Shown piece after piece: positions 35,151 through 43,436 of a stretch of DNA of 58,462 nucleotides. Both the position numbers and the translations under genes were made by a program. Under the pieces are notes generated by a model that ran no database searches, had not been told where the DNA came from, and was given only the letters and a program-made list of their open reading frames with translations. This stretch comes from Collinsella sp. (GTDB lineage: Bacteria; Actinomycetota; Coriobacteriia; Coriobacteriales; Coriobacteriaceae), in the NCBI GenBank assembly GCA_019419645.1, contig DXZN01000003.1:14535-72996 (forward strand). The letters run 5' to 3'. Positions within the stretch are counted from its first letter, which is position 1; the number at the start of each line of letters is the position of its first letter.

Positions 35151-35249
35151 GAACCCGTCAGCGCGGCAATCTGCCTTTCAAACCTTCGGGCATGACCATA
35201 AGGTCAATGCCCTCGGCTTTCAAGGCACCTTGCTCGCGCTGACGGGTTC
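35151..35249. repeat. Long imperfect inverted repeat after rnpB
   Basis: Outer arms GAACCCGTCAGCGCG (35151-35165) and CGCGCTGACGGGTTC (35235-35249) are perfect over 15 bases. The interior continues as an imperfect stem down to GACC ATAA GGTC in the middle, so the whole 99 bases folds as one hairpin. Confidence 0.85.
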
Positions 35250-35352
35250 TCGCTTTCGTTGACGGAATCATCGGCGTTGCCATTCTTTTTACTAGGGTTA
35301 TCGTATTATTGAGGCTGTTTGTTGCCGCGCTTAGTTTTGTTGAGGGGCTTTG

Positions 35353-35988
35353 TTGGACAGCTATTTTACTCTGCAATCGAATATTGAGGTTTCGGGCGAG
35401 TTTGTGGACCGCAAGAGCCGGTTTATTGCCCAGCTGGTCCATATTGAGTCCGAGGACGAGGCGAATGCCTTTATCGAGATGGTTCGCAAGCGTCATTACG
35501 ACGCTCGACACAATGTTCCCGCGTGGATTTTGGTCGATGGACGCGAGCGCCAGAGCGATGATGGTGAGCCGAGCCGCACGAGCGGTATGCCGACACTCGA
35601 GGTGTTGCGCGGTGCGGAGCTCAAAAATGTTTGCTGCGTAGTGACACGCTATTTTGGTGGTACGTTGTTGGGGCCCGGTGGCTTGGTACGCGCCTATACC
35701 GCGGCGACGCAGGCGGCGGTGGCCGCGGCTCAGGAGGCCGGGCAGATCGTCGAGATGACGAGTGTCGTGCCTGTTGACGTGCATGTGGCCTATCCGCAGT
35801 ATGAGCAGGTGCTTCGCTTGGCCCAGGATTCCGGTGCCAAGGTTTCGGATACCGAGTACGCGGATGCCGTGACACTTCATTTGGTGTTTAAGGCGGGGGA
35901 GCAGGGGTCGTTTTGCGCTAAGATGCGCGAGCTTATGGCGGGGCGCGAGGAGATTGAGGTCAGCACTCCCGAATTTGCCGAGTTCTAA
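35353..35988 (+). CDS. yigZ: IMPACT family protein YigZ
   Basis: 211 aa from TTG 35353 (TTG 35350 is equally open). The IMPACT/UPF0029 core is present: DRKSRFIAQLVHI, ARHNVPAWIL, SDDGEPSRTSGMPTLEVL, VTRYFGGTLLGPGGLVRAY, with a C-terminal ferredoxin-like DUF1949 domain. Bacterial members associate with translation or proline peptidase genes; the function is poorly defined. GAGGGG (35342-35347) precedes the start. Confidence 0.92.
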   Translation: MDSYFTLQSNIEVSGEFVDRKSRFIAQLVHIESEDEANAFIEMVRKRHYDARHNVPAWILVDGRERQSDDGEPSRTSGMPTLEVLRGAELKNVCCVVTRYFGGTLLGPGGLVRAYTAATQAAVAAAQEAGQIVEMTSVVPVDVHVAYPQYEQVLRLAQDSGAKVSDTEYADAVTLHLVFKAGEQGSFCAKMRELMAGREEIEVSTPEFAEF

Positions 35989-35991
35989 CGG

Positions 35992-36043
35992 CGACGGTCG
36001 GCGTGCTTTTGGACGGATCCCAAGCACACCGACCGTCGTTTTA
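35992..36043 (+). terminator. Terminator of yigZ
   Basis: 17-bp stem CGACGGTCGGCGTGCTT / AAGCACACCGACCGTCG (one wobble) then TTTTA. Confidence 0.85.
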
Positions 36044-36055
36044 TGTCGCTGCCGT

Positions 36056-36502
36056 TTACTCGGCGAGCTGCTTTAGTACATCACAGGCGATTTCGACGGC
36101 ATCGTCGATGCAACCGGGACAGCTGCGGAGCGGACCCTTGTCCGATCCGATGCCCTTGAGCGTGCCGCAGACGGTCGTCGTGTTCTTCTCGCCAAAGCGC
36201 TTGGCAATCTCGCGCGACAGTTTGTAGGTCTGGCCCTTGGTCTTGGGGTTTTCCATGCCATCGCTCATTACAAAGCCCATGATGGCCACGGCGCCCGAGA
36301 TGGCACCGCAAGTTTCGGTCATGCCGCCCATGCCGGCGCCAAAGCCCTCGGTGAGGGTAAAGGCGACCTGGGGGTCGAGCCCGACGGCGGGCGCGAGCGT
36401 GCAGGCGACGGCCTGCGCGCAGTTAAAGCCGCGGGCGTGGTATTCGGCAGCCTGAGCCTGGCAGGTGGCAGTGTTGAGCTGAGTGGTATCAATCTGCTTC
36501 AT
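36056..36502 (-). CDS. C_GCAxxG_C_C family putative redox protein
   Basis: 148 aa. The family Cys pattern is present: FNCAQAV, TCGAISGA, a Cys in TTVCGTLKG, and RSCPGCIDDAV near the C-terminus. The two glycine-rich loops FGAGMGGMTETCGA match the family name motif. Such proteins are thought to bind metal or act in anaerobic redox chemistry. ATG 36502 follows AAGGAGACACCG. Confidence 0.88.
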   Translation of the reverse strand: MKQIDTTQLNTATCQAQAAEYHARGFNCAQAVACTLAPAVGLDPQVAFTLTEGFGAGMGGMTETCGAISGAVAIMGFVMSDGMENPKTKGQTYKLSREIAKRFGEKNTTTVCGTLKGIGSDKGPLRSCPGCIDDAVEIACDVLKQLAE

Positions 36503-36609
36503 CGGTGTCTCCTTGATTGCGGTGTACCCGCCTATGGTACCCTTGCTGGCGCATTCGCTTATCGAGACCGCAGTGCATATCTCATTGTTTTTCGCCATCG
36601 AACACTTTC

Positions 36610-36648
36610 TTAAGATTTGGGACAAATAAACCTGATTAATTTGTCCCA
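36610..36648. repeat. Palindromic element H, second copy of element G
   Basis: CTTAAGATT then TGGGACAAAT (36618-36627) / ATTTGTCCCA (36639-36648). It lies upstream of metY. Confidence 0.88.
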
Positions 36649-36735
36649 TAACCTATCGGCGGGATGGGTTGAGAGGGGTGCGGGGTAGCGGTATTGTGAA
36701 CCGAATAAAACAAAACCCAAGTAAGGGAGTTGGAT

Positions 36736-38019
36736 ATGTGCGAGCAGACTATCGGTACCACGTGCGTTCAGGGCGGCTATCATCCGGGCGATGCGGAGCC
36801 GCGCCAGGTGCCCATCTACCAGTCCACCACGTGGAAATACGACACGTCCGAGCACATGGGCAAGCTGTTTGACCTGGAGGAGTCGGGCTACTTCTACAGC
36901 CGTCTGCAGAATCCCACGTGCGATCTGGTCGCCGCCAAGATCTGCGAGATGGAGGGCGGCACCGCTGCGATGCTCACGAGTTCGGGCATGGCCGCGAACT
37001 TCCTCGCGATCTTTAACGTGGCCGGTGCCGGTGATCACGTGGTCGCGAGCTCTGCTATCTACGGCGGTACGTATAACCTGCTCGCCCACACCATGGGCCG
37101 CATGGGCGTGACTTGCACGTTTGTCGCCCCCGACTGCACCGATGAGGAGCTGGAGGCAGCCTTTGAGCCCAATACCAAGCTCGTCTTTGGCGAGACGATT
37201 GCCAACCCCGCCCTTGCCGTGCTCGATATTGAGCGCTTTGCCAAGGCCGCGCATGACCACGGCGTGCCGCTGATGGTCGACAACACCTTCCCGACGCCCG
37301 TGATGTGCCGTCCCTTTGAGTGGGGCGCCGACATCGTCACGCACTCTACCACCAAGTACATGGATGGGCATGCGGCCTACCTGGGTGGCGTGATCGTCGA
37401 CCACGGCCAGTTTGACTGGATGGCCCATGCAGACAAGTTCCCGGGTCTCACCACGCCCGACGAGAGCTATCACGGCGTGACCTATGCCGAGAAGTTCGGT
37501 CGCGAGGGTGCCTTCATTACCAAGGCAACCGCTCAGCTCATGCGCGACCTCGGCCCCATGCAGAACCCGCAGGCGGCGTTTTTCCTGAATAGCTCGCTCG
37601 AGAGCCTGCATGTGCGTATGCCGCGTCATTGTGAGAACGGCCTGGCCGTTGCTAAGTTCCTGCAGAGCCATCCCAAGGTGCGCTTTGTGAGCTATCCGGG
37701 CCTGGAGGGCGATAAGTACTATGACCTGGCTCAGAAGTACATGCCCAACGGTACCTGCGGCGTCGTGAGCTTTGGCTTTAACGGTGGTCGCGCGGCGGCC
37801 GAGACCTTTATGAAGAGCCTTAAACTCGCCCAGATCGCCACGCATGTGGCCGATGCTCGCACCTGCTGCCTGCATCCCGCTAACGCTACGCACCGTCAGA
37901 TGAACGATGAGGAGCTCATCGCCTGCGGCATCTCCGCCGACATGGTGCGCCTGTCGTGCGGCCTCGAGGACACGGCCGATCTGATTGCCGACCTTGAGCA
38001 GGCGCTCGAGCAGTGCTAG
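36736..38019 (+). CDS. metY: O-acetylhomoserine sulfhydrylase / PLP-dependent trans-sulfuration enzyme
   Basis: 427 aa, Cys/Met metabolism PLP family. LTSSGMAANF (phosphate loop), LVFGETIANP, LMVDNTFPTP and the PLP lysine in HSTTKYMDGHA. The length and the central insertion fit O-acetylhomoserine aminocarboxypropyltransferase better than cystathionine lyases, but methionine gamma-lyase activity cannot be ruled out. GGGAG is 6 bases before ATG 36736. Strong terminator follows. Confidence 0.88.
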   Translation: MCEQTIGTTCVQGGYHPGDAEPRQVPIYQSTTWKYDTSEHMGKLFDLEESGYFYSRLQNPTCDLVAAKICEMEGGTAAMLTSSGMAANFLAIFNVAGAGDHVVASSAIYGGTYNLLAHTMGRMGVTCTFVAPDCTDEELEAAFEPNTKLVFGETIANPALAVLDIERFAKAAHDHGVPLMVDNTFPTPVMCRPFEWGADIVTHSTTKYMDGHAAYLGGVIVDHGQFDWMAHADKFPGLTTPDESYHGVTYAEKFGREGAFITKATAQLMRDLGPMQNPQAAFFLNSSLESLHVRMPRHCENGLAVAKFLQSHPKVRFVSYPGLEGDKYYDLAQKYMPNGTCGVVSFGFNGGRAAAETFMKSLKLAQIATHVADARTCCLHPANATHRQMNDEELIACGISADMVRLSCGLEDTADLIADLEQALEQC

Positions 38020-38087
38020 GCTAGCTTCTCGTATGAAGCGACGGAGCCTCTTGGGGTTCCGGTGACATATAGTTCCGATTCCGTAGG

Positions 38088-38135
38088 CGGGACCCCAATC
38101 GCGACTGTTCGCAGGCGATTGGGGCCCCGTTTTTT
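38088..38135 (+). terminator. Rho-independent terminator of metY
   Basis: CGGGACCCCAATCGC / GCGATTGGGGCCCCG stem followed by T6. Confidence 0.9.
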
Positions 38136-38161
38136 GCGTTGTGCCACTCGAAAGGATGGAT

Positions 38162-39466
38162 ATGGAGAAAACCGCAGAGCAGCTGCGCCGCGAGCACCTT
38201 GCCCTTGAGGGCGACACCCATGGCAAGAACAAATGGGCGATTCTGTTTACCGTGCTCATCATGACGTTTATGTCGTGTCTGGATTCGACCGTCGTGACCG
38301 TGGCGTTGCCCGTGATGCAAAAGGAGCTGGGCGTGGGCCTCGACCGCATCCAGCTGGTGAGCTCGGTGTACCTGCTTGCGACATGCGTGGCTATGCTGCC
38401 GTTTGGCCGCTTGGGCGACGTGCGCGGCAAGGTGGGCGTATTCCAGCTGGGCGTAATCGTTTTTACGGCCGGCTCGCTGCTTTGCGGCCTTTCGAGTTCG
38501 CTCGAAGTTCTTATTCTGGCACGCATTGTGCAGGGCGTCGGCTGCGCGGCGGCCATGGCTAACAACATGGGTATCATCACCGAGTCGTTTCCGGCGCGCG
38601 AGCGCGGTCGTGCCATGGGTATTCTCGCGACCTTCGTGGCCCTCGGCATGATGTGCGGCCCCGTGCTCGGCGGCATGCTGGTGGCAAGCTTTCCCTGGGA
38701 GAGCATCTTCCTCATCAACCTGCCCATTGGCGTCATCTCGTTTATCGTGGGACTCTATACACTACCGCATGTTAAGCCGGAGGCCGGCGAGCGCCCCATG
38801 TCCCTGGTTGAGGCTGCTCGTCGCTGCTTTGCAAATTCGGCCTTCACCATCAACCTTGCTTGCATGCTCATCGTGTTCGTTGGTATTGGCGCATCCGAGT
38901 TTATCCTGCCGTTCTATTTTCAGGACGCTCACGGCTTTGGTTCCGACATCTCTGGACTACTCTTTTTGGCGCTGCCGATGGTGAATGCCTTTATCGGCCC
39001 GCTTTCGGGTACGGTTTCGGACCGCGTTGGCTGCGAGGGCCCCACGGCGGTGGGCCTGGGTGTGTACGTGTGCGGTCTCTTTGCGGTAAGTACGCTCGAC
39101 GAGCACTCTTCCATCCCTGTGATCGTGTGCTGTGTCGCGTTTATGTCGTGCGGAACGTCGATTTTTCAGAGCCCCAATAACTCGCTGTACATGGGCTCGG
39201 CTCCGCGCGAAGCGCTCGGCTTTGCTGGCAGCCTGGGTAGCCTGGCGCGCTATGCGGGTATGGCAGTGGGCATTACGGTGGCGTCGAATATCCTGTATGG
39301 GCAGATGAGCGTGGCGATGGGCGAGGCCGTGACCAGTTTTGTTGCAGGCCGTCCGGATGTGTTCCTGTTTGGTTTTCGTTCGGTGTTCTATGTGTTGATG
39401 GCCGTGGCAGCCGTGGGCTTTGTCCTCTCGATGGTTCGTTTGGTGAGGATGCGCGCCCGCCATTAG
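38162..39466 (+). CDS. MFS transporter, DHA2 (EmrB/QacA-like) drug exporter
   Basis: 434 aa, about 12-13 membrane helices. Motif A-like RLGDVRGKVGVF, the membrane-embedded LDSTVVTVALP signature of the DHA2 family near residue 45, and motif C-like GPVLGGML. It is shorter than typical 14-helix members. AAAGGA is 5 bases before ATG 38162. Likely exports drugs or metabolites by proton antiport; substrate unknown. Confidence 0.88.
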   Translation: MEKTAEQLRREHLALEGDTHGKNKWAILFTVLIMTFMSCLDSTVVTVALPVMQKELGVGLDRIQLVSSVYLLATCVAMLPFGRLGDVRGKVGVFQLGVIVFTAGSLLCGLSSSLEVLILARIVQGVGCAAAMANNMGIITESFPARERGRAMGILATFVALGMMCGPVLGGMLVASFPWESIFLINLPIGVISFIVGLYTLPHVKPEAGERPMSLVEAARRCFANSAFTINLACMLIVFVGIGASEFILPFYFQDAHGFGSDISGLLFLALPMVNAFIGPLSGTVSDRVGCEGPTAVGLGVYVCGLFAVSTLDEHSSIPVIVCCVAFMSCGTSIFQSPNNSLYMGSAPREALGFAGSLGSLARYAGMAVGITVASNILYGQMSVAMGEAVTSFVAGRPDVFLFGFRSVFYVLMAVAAVGFVLSMVRLVRMRARH

Positions 39467-39623
39467 CGTGTTGGGAGGCTGCCTGCCACGTATTCGCGCC
39501 GTCTCAAAAAACTGGTTTGTGGTGCGATGCGGCTTGTGGGACGGGCGGGGGTCGGTCCGTGGTAGACTATCGAACAACGTTTATTAATCGCGCGGTATCG
39601 TTGCCGCGAGAAGGGGTTGCGCC

Positions 39624-40202
39624 ATGCAGGAGCTTGAGGATCGTATTCGCCATGACGGCATCGTAAAGGCCGGTAACGTCCTTAAGGTTGATGCCTTCCT
39701 CAACCACCAATGCGACGTTGAGCTGTTCGACCACATGGGCGCCGAGTGGGCCCGTCTGTTCAAGGATGTCGAGATCAACAAGATCCTGACGATTGAGGCT
39801 TCGGGCATTGGTATGGCTTGCATCGCGGCTCAGCATTTTGGCGGCGTGCCGGTGGTCTTTGCCAAGAAGGCACAGTCCATCAACCTCGACGGCGAGCAGT
39901 ACGCCACGACCATCTACTCCTTTACCAAGCAGAAGGAGTACCCGGTCATCGTCGGCAAGCGCTTCCTGTCCGAGGGCGACAAGGTCCTGATCATCGACGA
40001 CTTCCTGGCCAACGGCTGCGCGCTTGAGGGCCTTATCAAGATCTGCGAGGCTGCGGGCGCCGAAGTTGCCGGCATTGGCATCGCCGTTGAGAAGGGCTTC
40101 CAGGGCGGCGGCGATAAGCTCCGTAAGCGCGGCTTCCGCGTTGAGAGCCTGGCCCGTATCGCCGATATGGACTGCGAGAACGGCGAGATCACCTTCGCCT
40201 AA
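39624..40202 (+). CDS. xpt: Xanthine phosphoribosyltransferase
   Basis: 192 aa. Type I PRTase: the PRPP-binding loop KVLIIDDFLANG and the family start with DGIVKAGNVLKVDAFLNHQ. ILTIEASGIGMA is the substrate-side loop. Salvages xanthine to XMP. No purine riboswitch was found in the 157 bases upstream. Element E terminates it. Confidence 0.94.
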   Translation: MQELEDRIRHDGIVKAGNVLKVDAFLNHQCDVELFDHMGAEWARLFKDVEINKILTIEASGIGMACIAAQHFGGVPVVFAKKAQSINLDGEQYATTIYSFTKQKEYPVIVGKRFLSEGDKVLIIDDFLANGCALEGLIKICEAAGAEVAGIGIAVEKGFQGGGDKLRKRGFRVESLARIADMDCENGEITFA

Positions 40203-40229
40203 GCGCGCAACACAAGCGATTGGTATGCG

Positions 40230-40266
40230 ATGTGACAAAGGGACTGTCCCTTTGTCACATTTTTTT
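40230..40266 (+). repeat. Palindromic element E (ATGTGACAAAGGGAC), terminator of xpt
   Basis: Perfect 15-bp arms 40230-40244 / 40246-40260 around a single T, then T6. A second copy with one mismatch is at 51897-51927. Confidence 0.93.
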
Positions 40267-40286
40267 GTATGAGGGGAGGTGCTGAT

Positions 40287-40667
40287 ATGGACGAGAACAA
40301 GATGGAATGGCGCGAGTATGCGCGCTATGCCGAGATGTCGGCCGAGGAGTTGGCGCGCGATTGCGAGGTGCAGGTGTTTCGTGCGACGGGTCCGGGCGGG
40401 CAGGGCGTGAACACGACGGACTCGGCGGTGCGTATGAAGCATGGGCCCACGGGGATTGTTGTGACGGCGCGCGAGAGCCGTAGTCAGTTTCAGAATCGCG
40501 CGAGCTGCCTGCGTAAGCTGCGCGCAGAGCTTGAGCGTCGTGGCCGTCCGCCGCGCCGTCGCGTCAAGACCAAAGTGCCCCAGCGATCGCGCCAGCGCAG
40601 GCTCAACGACAAGCACTTCAATGCGATTAAAAAGGCTAACCGTCGCAAGCCGGGCGGGGAGGAATGA
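40287..40667 (+). CDS. Peptide chain release factor-like protein (GGQ domain only)
   Basis: 126 aa. Contains the catalytic GGQ in RATGPGGQGVNTTDSAVRM at residues 37-39 and a basic C-terminus (RPPRRRVKTKVPQRSRQRR, NRRKPGG), but no codon-recognition or N-terminal RF domain. This resembles the stop-codon-independent rescue hydrolases (ArfB/YaeJ and mitochondrial C12orf65-like). GGGGAGG is 7 bases before ATG 40287. Probably acts on stalled ribosomes. Confidence 0.85.
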   Translation: MDENKMEWREYARYAEMSAEELARDCEVQVFRATGPGGQGVNTTDSAVRMKHGPTGIVVTARESRSQFQNRASCLRKLRAELERRGRPPRRRVKTKVPQRSRQRRLNDKHFNAIKKANRRKPGGEE

Positions 40668-40676
40668 TCTTCTCAA

Positions 40677-40747
40677 TAAGTTGCGGTGAAATAGGGACTG
40701 TTTCGCGGCTTTAACTGCATAAACAGTCCCTATTTCACCGCAACTTA
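40677..40747. repeat. Palindromic element D (27-bp perfect arms)
   Basis: Arms 40677-40703 and 40721-40747 are perfect over 27 bases (TAAGTTGCGGTGAAATAGGG and onward) with a 17-base centre. It shares its outer 15 bases with element C at 19892-19958. It lies between the convergent RF-like gene and the lipid kinase. Confidence 0.94.
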
Positions 40748-40754
40748 GGTGGGG

Positions 40755-41717
40755 TTAGCGGGTTGGGTGCCAGACTTGGAGGGCGCCGGGTAGGATGTCG
40801 ACTTCGATGCGCGAGGCGACGATGGGCTCGCCGTCGGCCTTGATGGGGTAGTCGGGCTCCTCAAAAGTTAGCTCGGCATGGCGGCAGCGGCGCATGCGAA
40901 CCGGTGGCAACTTGGTATGGTGGCCGTCCTTGGCCGAAAGGAACATAGGCAGGGCTACCGCGCGAGGGACGGGGCCGCAGGCGTAGCAGACGTCGAGCAT
41001 GCCGTCGCAGGGGTCGGCATCGGGGCAGATGCGATAGCCCGAGCCATAGGTAGGACCAAGCTGAATCGCCATGATGATCGCCCTCACGCGCTCGGCGGGC
41101 GCGCCGTCAAAGCTGACTGTCATGGGGTAGCTGCGATAGCGCAGGCCAAACTGCTCAAGTCCCGAAAGGGTGTAGAGCGGAGCACCCGTCAAGCCGGTCT
41201 TTTTGCGCAGCTCGGTGGTGCCAAGGCCGATGGCGGCATCGATGCCGACCGAGAGCGTCTGGTCGTAATACTCGACGATCGCCTCGCCGCTGCCGCTTGC
41301 GGGGTTCCATGAGCGAATCCGCCCGATGTCCTGACGCTGCAGCTCACAGGTGAGTAGCGCGCCAAAATCCTTGCCGGAGAAATCTTCGATATCGAGCGTC
41401 TGGGCAAAATCGTTGCCGGAGCCCACGGGCAGGACGGCAAGAGCGGGGCGGGCGTCCTCCTTTTGCGTCATAAGCCCGTTGACGACTTCGTGGATCACGC
41501 CGTCGCCGCCGAGTGCGATAACGGTGCGATAGCCCTGAGCCTGTGCGGCAAGCTCCTTGGCGTGTCCCATGTGCTCGGTTAGCACCAGGTCAAACTGGGA
41601 TGCGCGCGCGGTCATATCCAAAAAGCGCTGCAGGCGCTCGGCAACCTCGCGCGCGGCGCCCGACTGGGCGGCGGGGTTGGCGATGATGAGCGTGCGGCCA
41701 AAATCAGTTGCGTGCAT
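40755..41717 (-). CDS. Diacylglycerol/lipid kinase family protein (DagK/YegS-like)
   Basis: 320 aa. NPAAQSG at the N-terminus, IALGGDGVIHEVVNGL (catalytic GGDGT-type loop, here GGDGV) and PVGSGNDFAQTL are the signatures. Phosphorylates diacylglycerol or a related lipid at the membrane face. ATG 41717 has GGGAG 7 bases upstream; an ATG 24 bases earlier lacks a site. Confidence 0.92.
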   Translation of the reverse strand: MHATDFGRTLIIANPAAQSGAAREVAERLQRFLDMTARASQFDLVLTEHMGHAKELAAQAQGYRTVIALGGDGVIHEVVNGLMTQKEDARPALAVLPVGSGNDFAQTLDIEDFSGKDFGALLTCELQRQDIGRIRSWNPASGSGEAIVEYYDQTLSVGIDAAIGLGTTELRKKTGLTGAPLYTLSGLEQFGLRYRSYPMTVSFDGAPAERVRAIIMAIQLGPTYGSGYRICPDADPCDGMLDVCYACGPVPRAVALPMFLSAKDGHHTKLPPVRMRRCRHAELTFEEPDYPIKADGEPIVASRIEVDILPGALQVWHPTR

Positions 41718-41803
41718 GGGGCGACTCCCGGCGTGTGGCATGACGGTGCGGTCGCGCTCAGGTCGAATTGCCCCCGATTGTGGCTGCACGGCGATTATTA
41801 CAT

Positions 41804-43225
41804 CTACTCTATCAGGTCGTTGTGGCGCTCGATAGCATCCGCTACCGTACCGCCCTCATCCACAATAAGCGAACGGCGCTTGGGTGAGATGATGCGCTGG
41901 GCAGGGTACACGCCGCGGTGTCCGCCGGTTAGGTAGCTGATAAAGGCCACGATGACAAAGAACCCGGCGGCCGTGCCGTGGAACAGGTCGATGGCCATCA
42001 TGCAGGTGGTGATGGGCACGTTGAGGCCGGCGCAGAACACGCCGAGCATGCCGAGAGCCGCCAGAAAACTGGGTTCAAGCCCGGTAAGGCAACCGATCCA
42101 GCCACCGAGTGCCGCACCGATGCCAAACAGGGGCGTGACCTCGCCGCCTTGGAAGCCCGCGCCCAGGGTAAGCGCTGTGACGACCAACTTGATGGCTGCG
42201 TCCGCCAGGGTGGTGTTACCTGCAAATCCTGCGCCGGAAAGCCACGTGGAAAGGCCGGCGTAGTCCCAGGCGTCGAGGAGGGCATAGGCGGTCAAAACCA
42301 CGAGTGCGCCTATGAGTGCGCGGACGAGGTAATTGGTGATAAAGCGACCGTACAGGCTTTTGACGGTTCGAACCGACCAGGCAAAGAGGCGTGCCGTCAG
42401 GCCGAAGATAATGGCGCTGATAACAACGATGACAACCGTCCGTGGTGTCATGTTGGGAACGCTGGCGATGACATTCGCCTCGTACTCGGTTCCCAAGGCA
42501 AGCGACGTAAAGTAGCCGGTAAACGAGGCGACCAGGCAGTAGATGCCCGCGGTGTAGTCGATCTTGCCGATAAAGCACATCTCCATGCCAAAGAAAGCTC
42601 CAGCAAGGGGCGAGCCGAATACGGCGCCAAAGGCCGACGAGATGCCGGCGAGCATGAGGTCGTGGTGGTCATGTTTTTTGAGGTGGGCGAGGTTCGAGAT
42701 GTTGCTGGCGATGGTGCCGCCAATCTGCACCGCGGCCCCCTCGCGACCGGCAGATCCGCCCGTTAGGTGCGTGAGCGTGGAGCAGACGAAGGTAAGGACG
42801 GCCATGCGCATATGGATGAGACGTGTGCTCAGAGCGGAGTCGATGACCAGGTTGTTACCGCGTTTGGCGGCAAGGCCGTGGTTTTTGTACACCCATGCGG
42901 TGGCAACGCCCACAACAGGAAGCAAGGCGTAGACCCACGCGTGGTGCTCGCGATAGTCGGTCGCGATATTCAGCGAGGCCAAAAACGCCCAAGCGGCAAC
43001 GCCCATGGCGAGCGAGACGATGACGACGAGCGCGAGCAACTTGGCGCTCGCGAGTAGGTTGCGGGCGTTGCGGCGCGTGTCGGCAGCCAAGAGATGCTCG
43101 GAGCGGGTGAGCTGTTGCCTGCCTGCCATGATGACGTCGTTCAGGGAGAAAAAGCCGCCGTCGTCGAGCGACTGGGAATGATCCTGCGCCTCGTTTGCGC
43201 TTTCGGGTTTGTCGGTATAAGCCAT
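41804..43225 (-). CDS. CLC-family anion transporter, possibly fluoride-type (EriC-F)
   Basis: 473 aa, about 10-12 membrane segments after a 60-residue cytoplasmic N-terminus. GSAGREGAAVQIGG holds the gating glutamate, and GAGFQGGEVTPLFGIGA replaces the GIFAP filter of ClC-ec1. Where chloride types have GSGIP this protein has GNNLVID, and a GGEVTP motif; to my knowledge these are features of the fluoride-exporting CLC-F clade. No fluoride riboswitch was found upstream, so the ion is an inference. Confidence 0.85.
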   Translation of the reverse strand: MAYTDKPESANEAQDHSQSLDDGGFFSLNDVIMAGRQQLTRSEHLLAADTRRNARNLLASAKLLALVVIVSLAMGVAAWAFLASLNIATDYREHHAWVYALLPVVGVATAWVYKNHGLAAKRGNNLVIDSALSTRLIHMRMAVLTFVCSTLTHLTGGSAGREGAAVQIGGTIASNISNLAHLKKHDHHDLMLAGISSAFGAVFGSPLAGAFFGMEMCFIGKIDYTAGIYCLVASFTGYFTSLALGTEYEANVIASVPNMTPRTVVIVVISAIIFGLTARLFAWSVRTVKSLYGRFITNYLVRALIGALVVLTAYALLDAWDYAGLSTWLSGAGFAGNTTLADAAIKLVVTALTLGAGFQGGEVTPLFGIGAALGGWIGCLTGLEPSFLAALGMLGVFCAGLNVPITTCMMAIDLFHGTAAGFFVIVAFISYLTGGHRGVYPAQRIISPKRRSLIVDEGGTVADAIERHNDLIE

Positions 43226-43436
43226 ACGTTCCTCTTTTGGGTTGCAACACGAGCATTATAGAACGTGCCATACGTGACAAACCGGCAGGTTGGTTTTGGT
43301 TTTGTTTCGCGGCTTGCGGCCGACAGATGTATTCGCGGCCGCGGGCGAGGTCTTGAGCAGGCGGCGAGGGATTATACTGAGATAAACATAAAGAATCGGC
43401 GCTTTTGTTGCGCGCCGCAGCATGCTAGAGGTGCAT
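43226..43436. promoter_or_regulatory. Divergent promoter region, clc / moeA
   Basis: On the minus strand TATAAT lies about 30 bases before the clc ATG, with TTGTCA 14 bases further up. On the plus strand TATACT (43373-43378) lies 58 bases before moeA. The -35 matches are weak on both. Confidence 0.4.

Noticed and set aside
39467..39623. Purine riboswitch upstream of xpt
   Set aside because: No aptamer core (TATA..GTTTCTAC type) is present in the 157 bases.
43226..43330. Fluoride riboswitch upstream of the CLC gene
   Set aside because: The conserved crcB-motif blocks and pseudoknot were not found.
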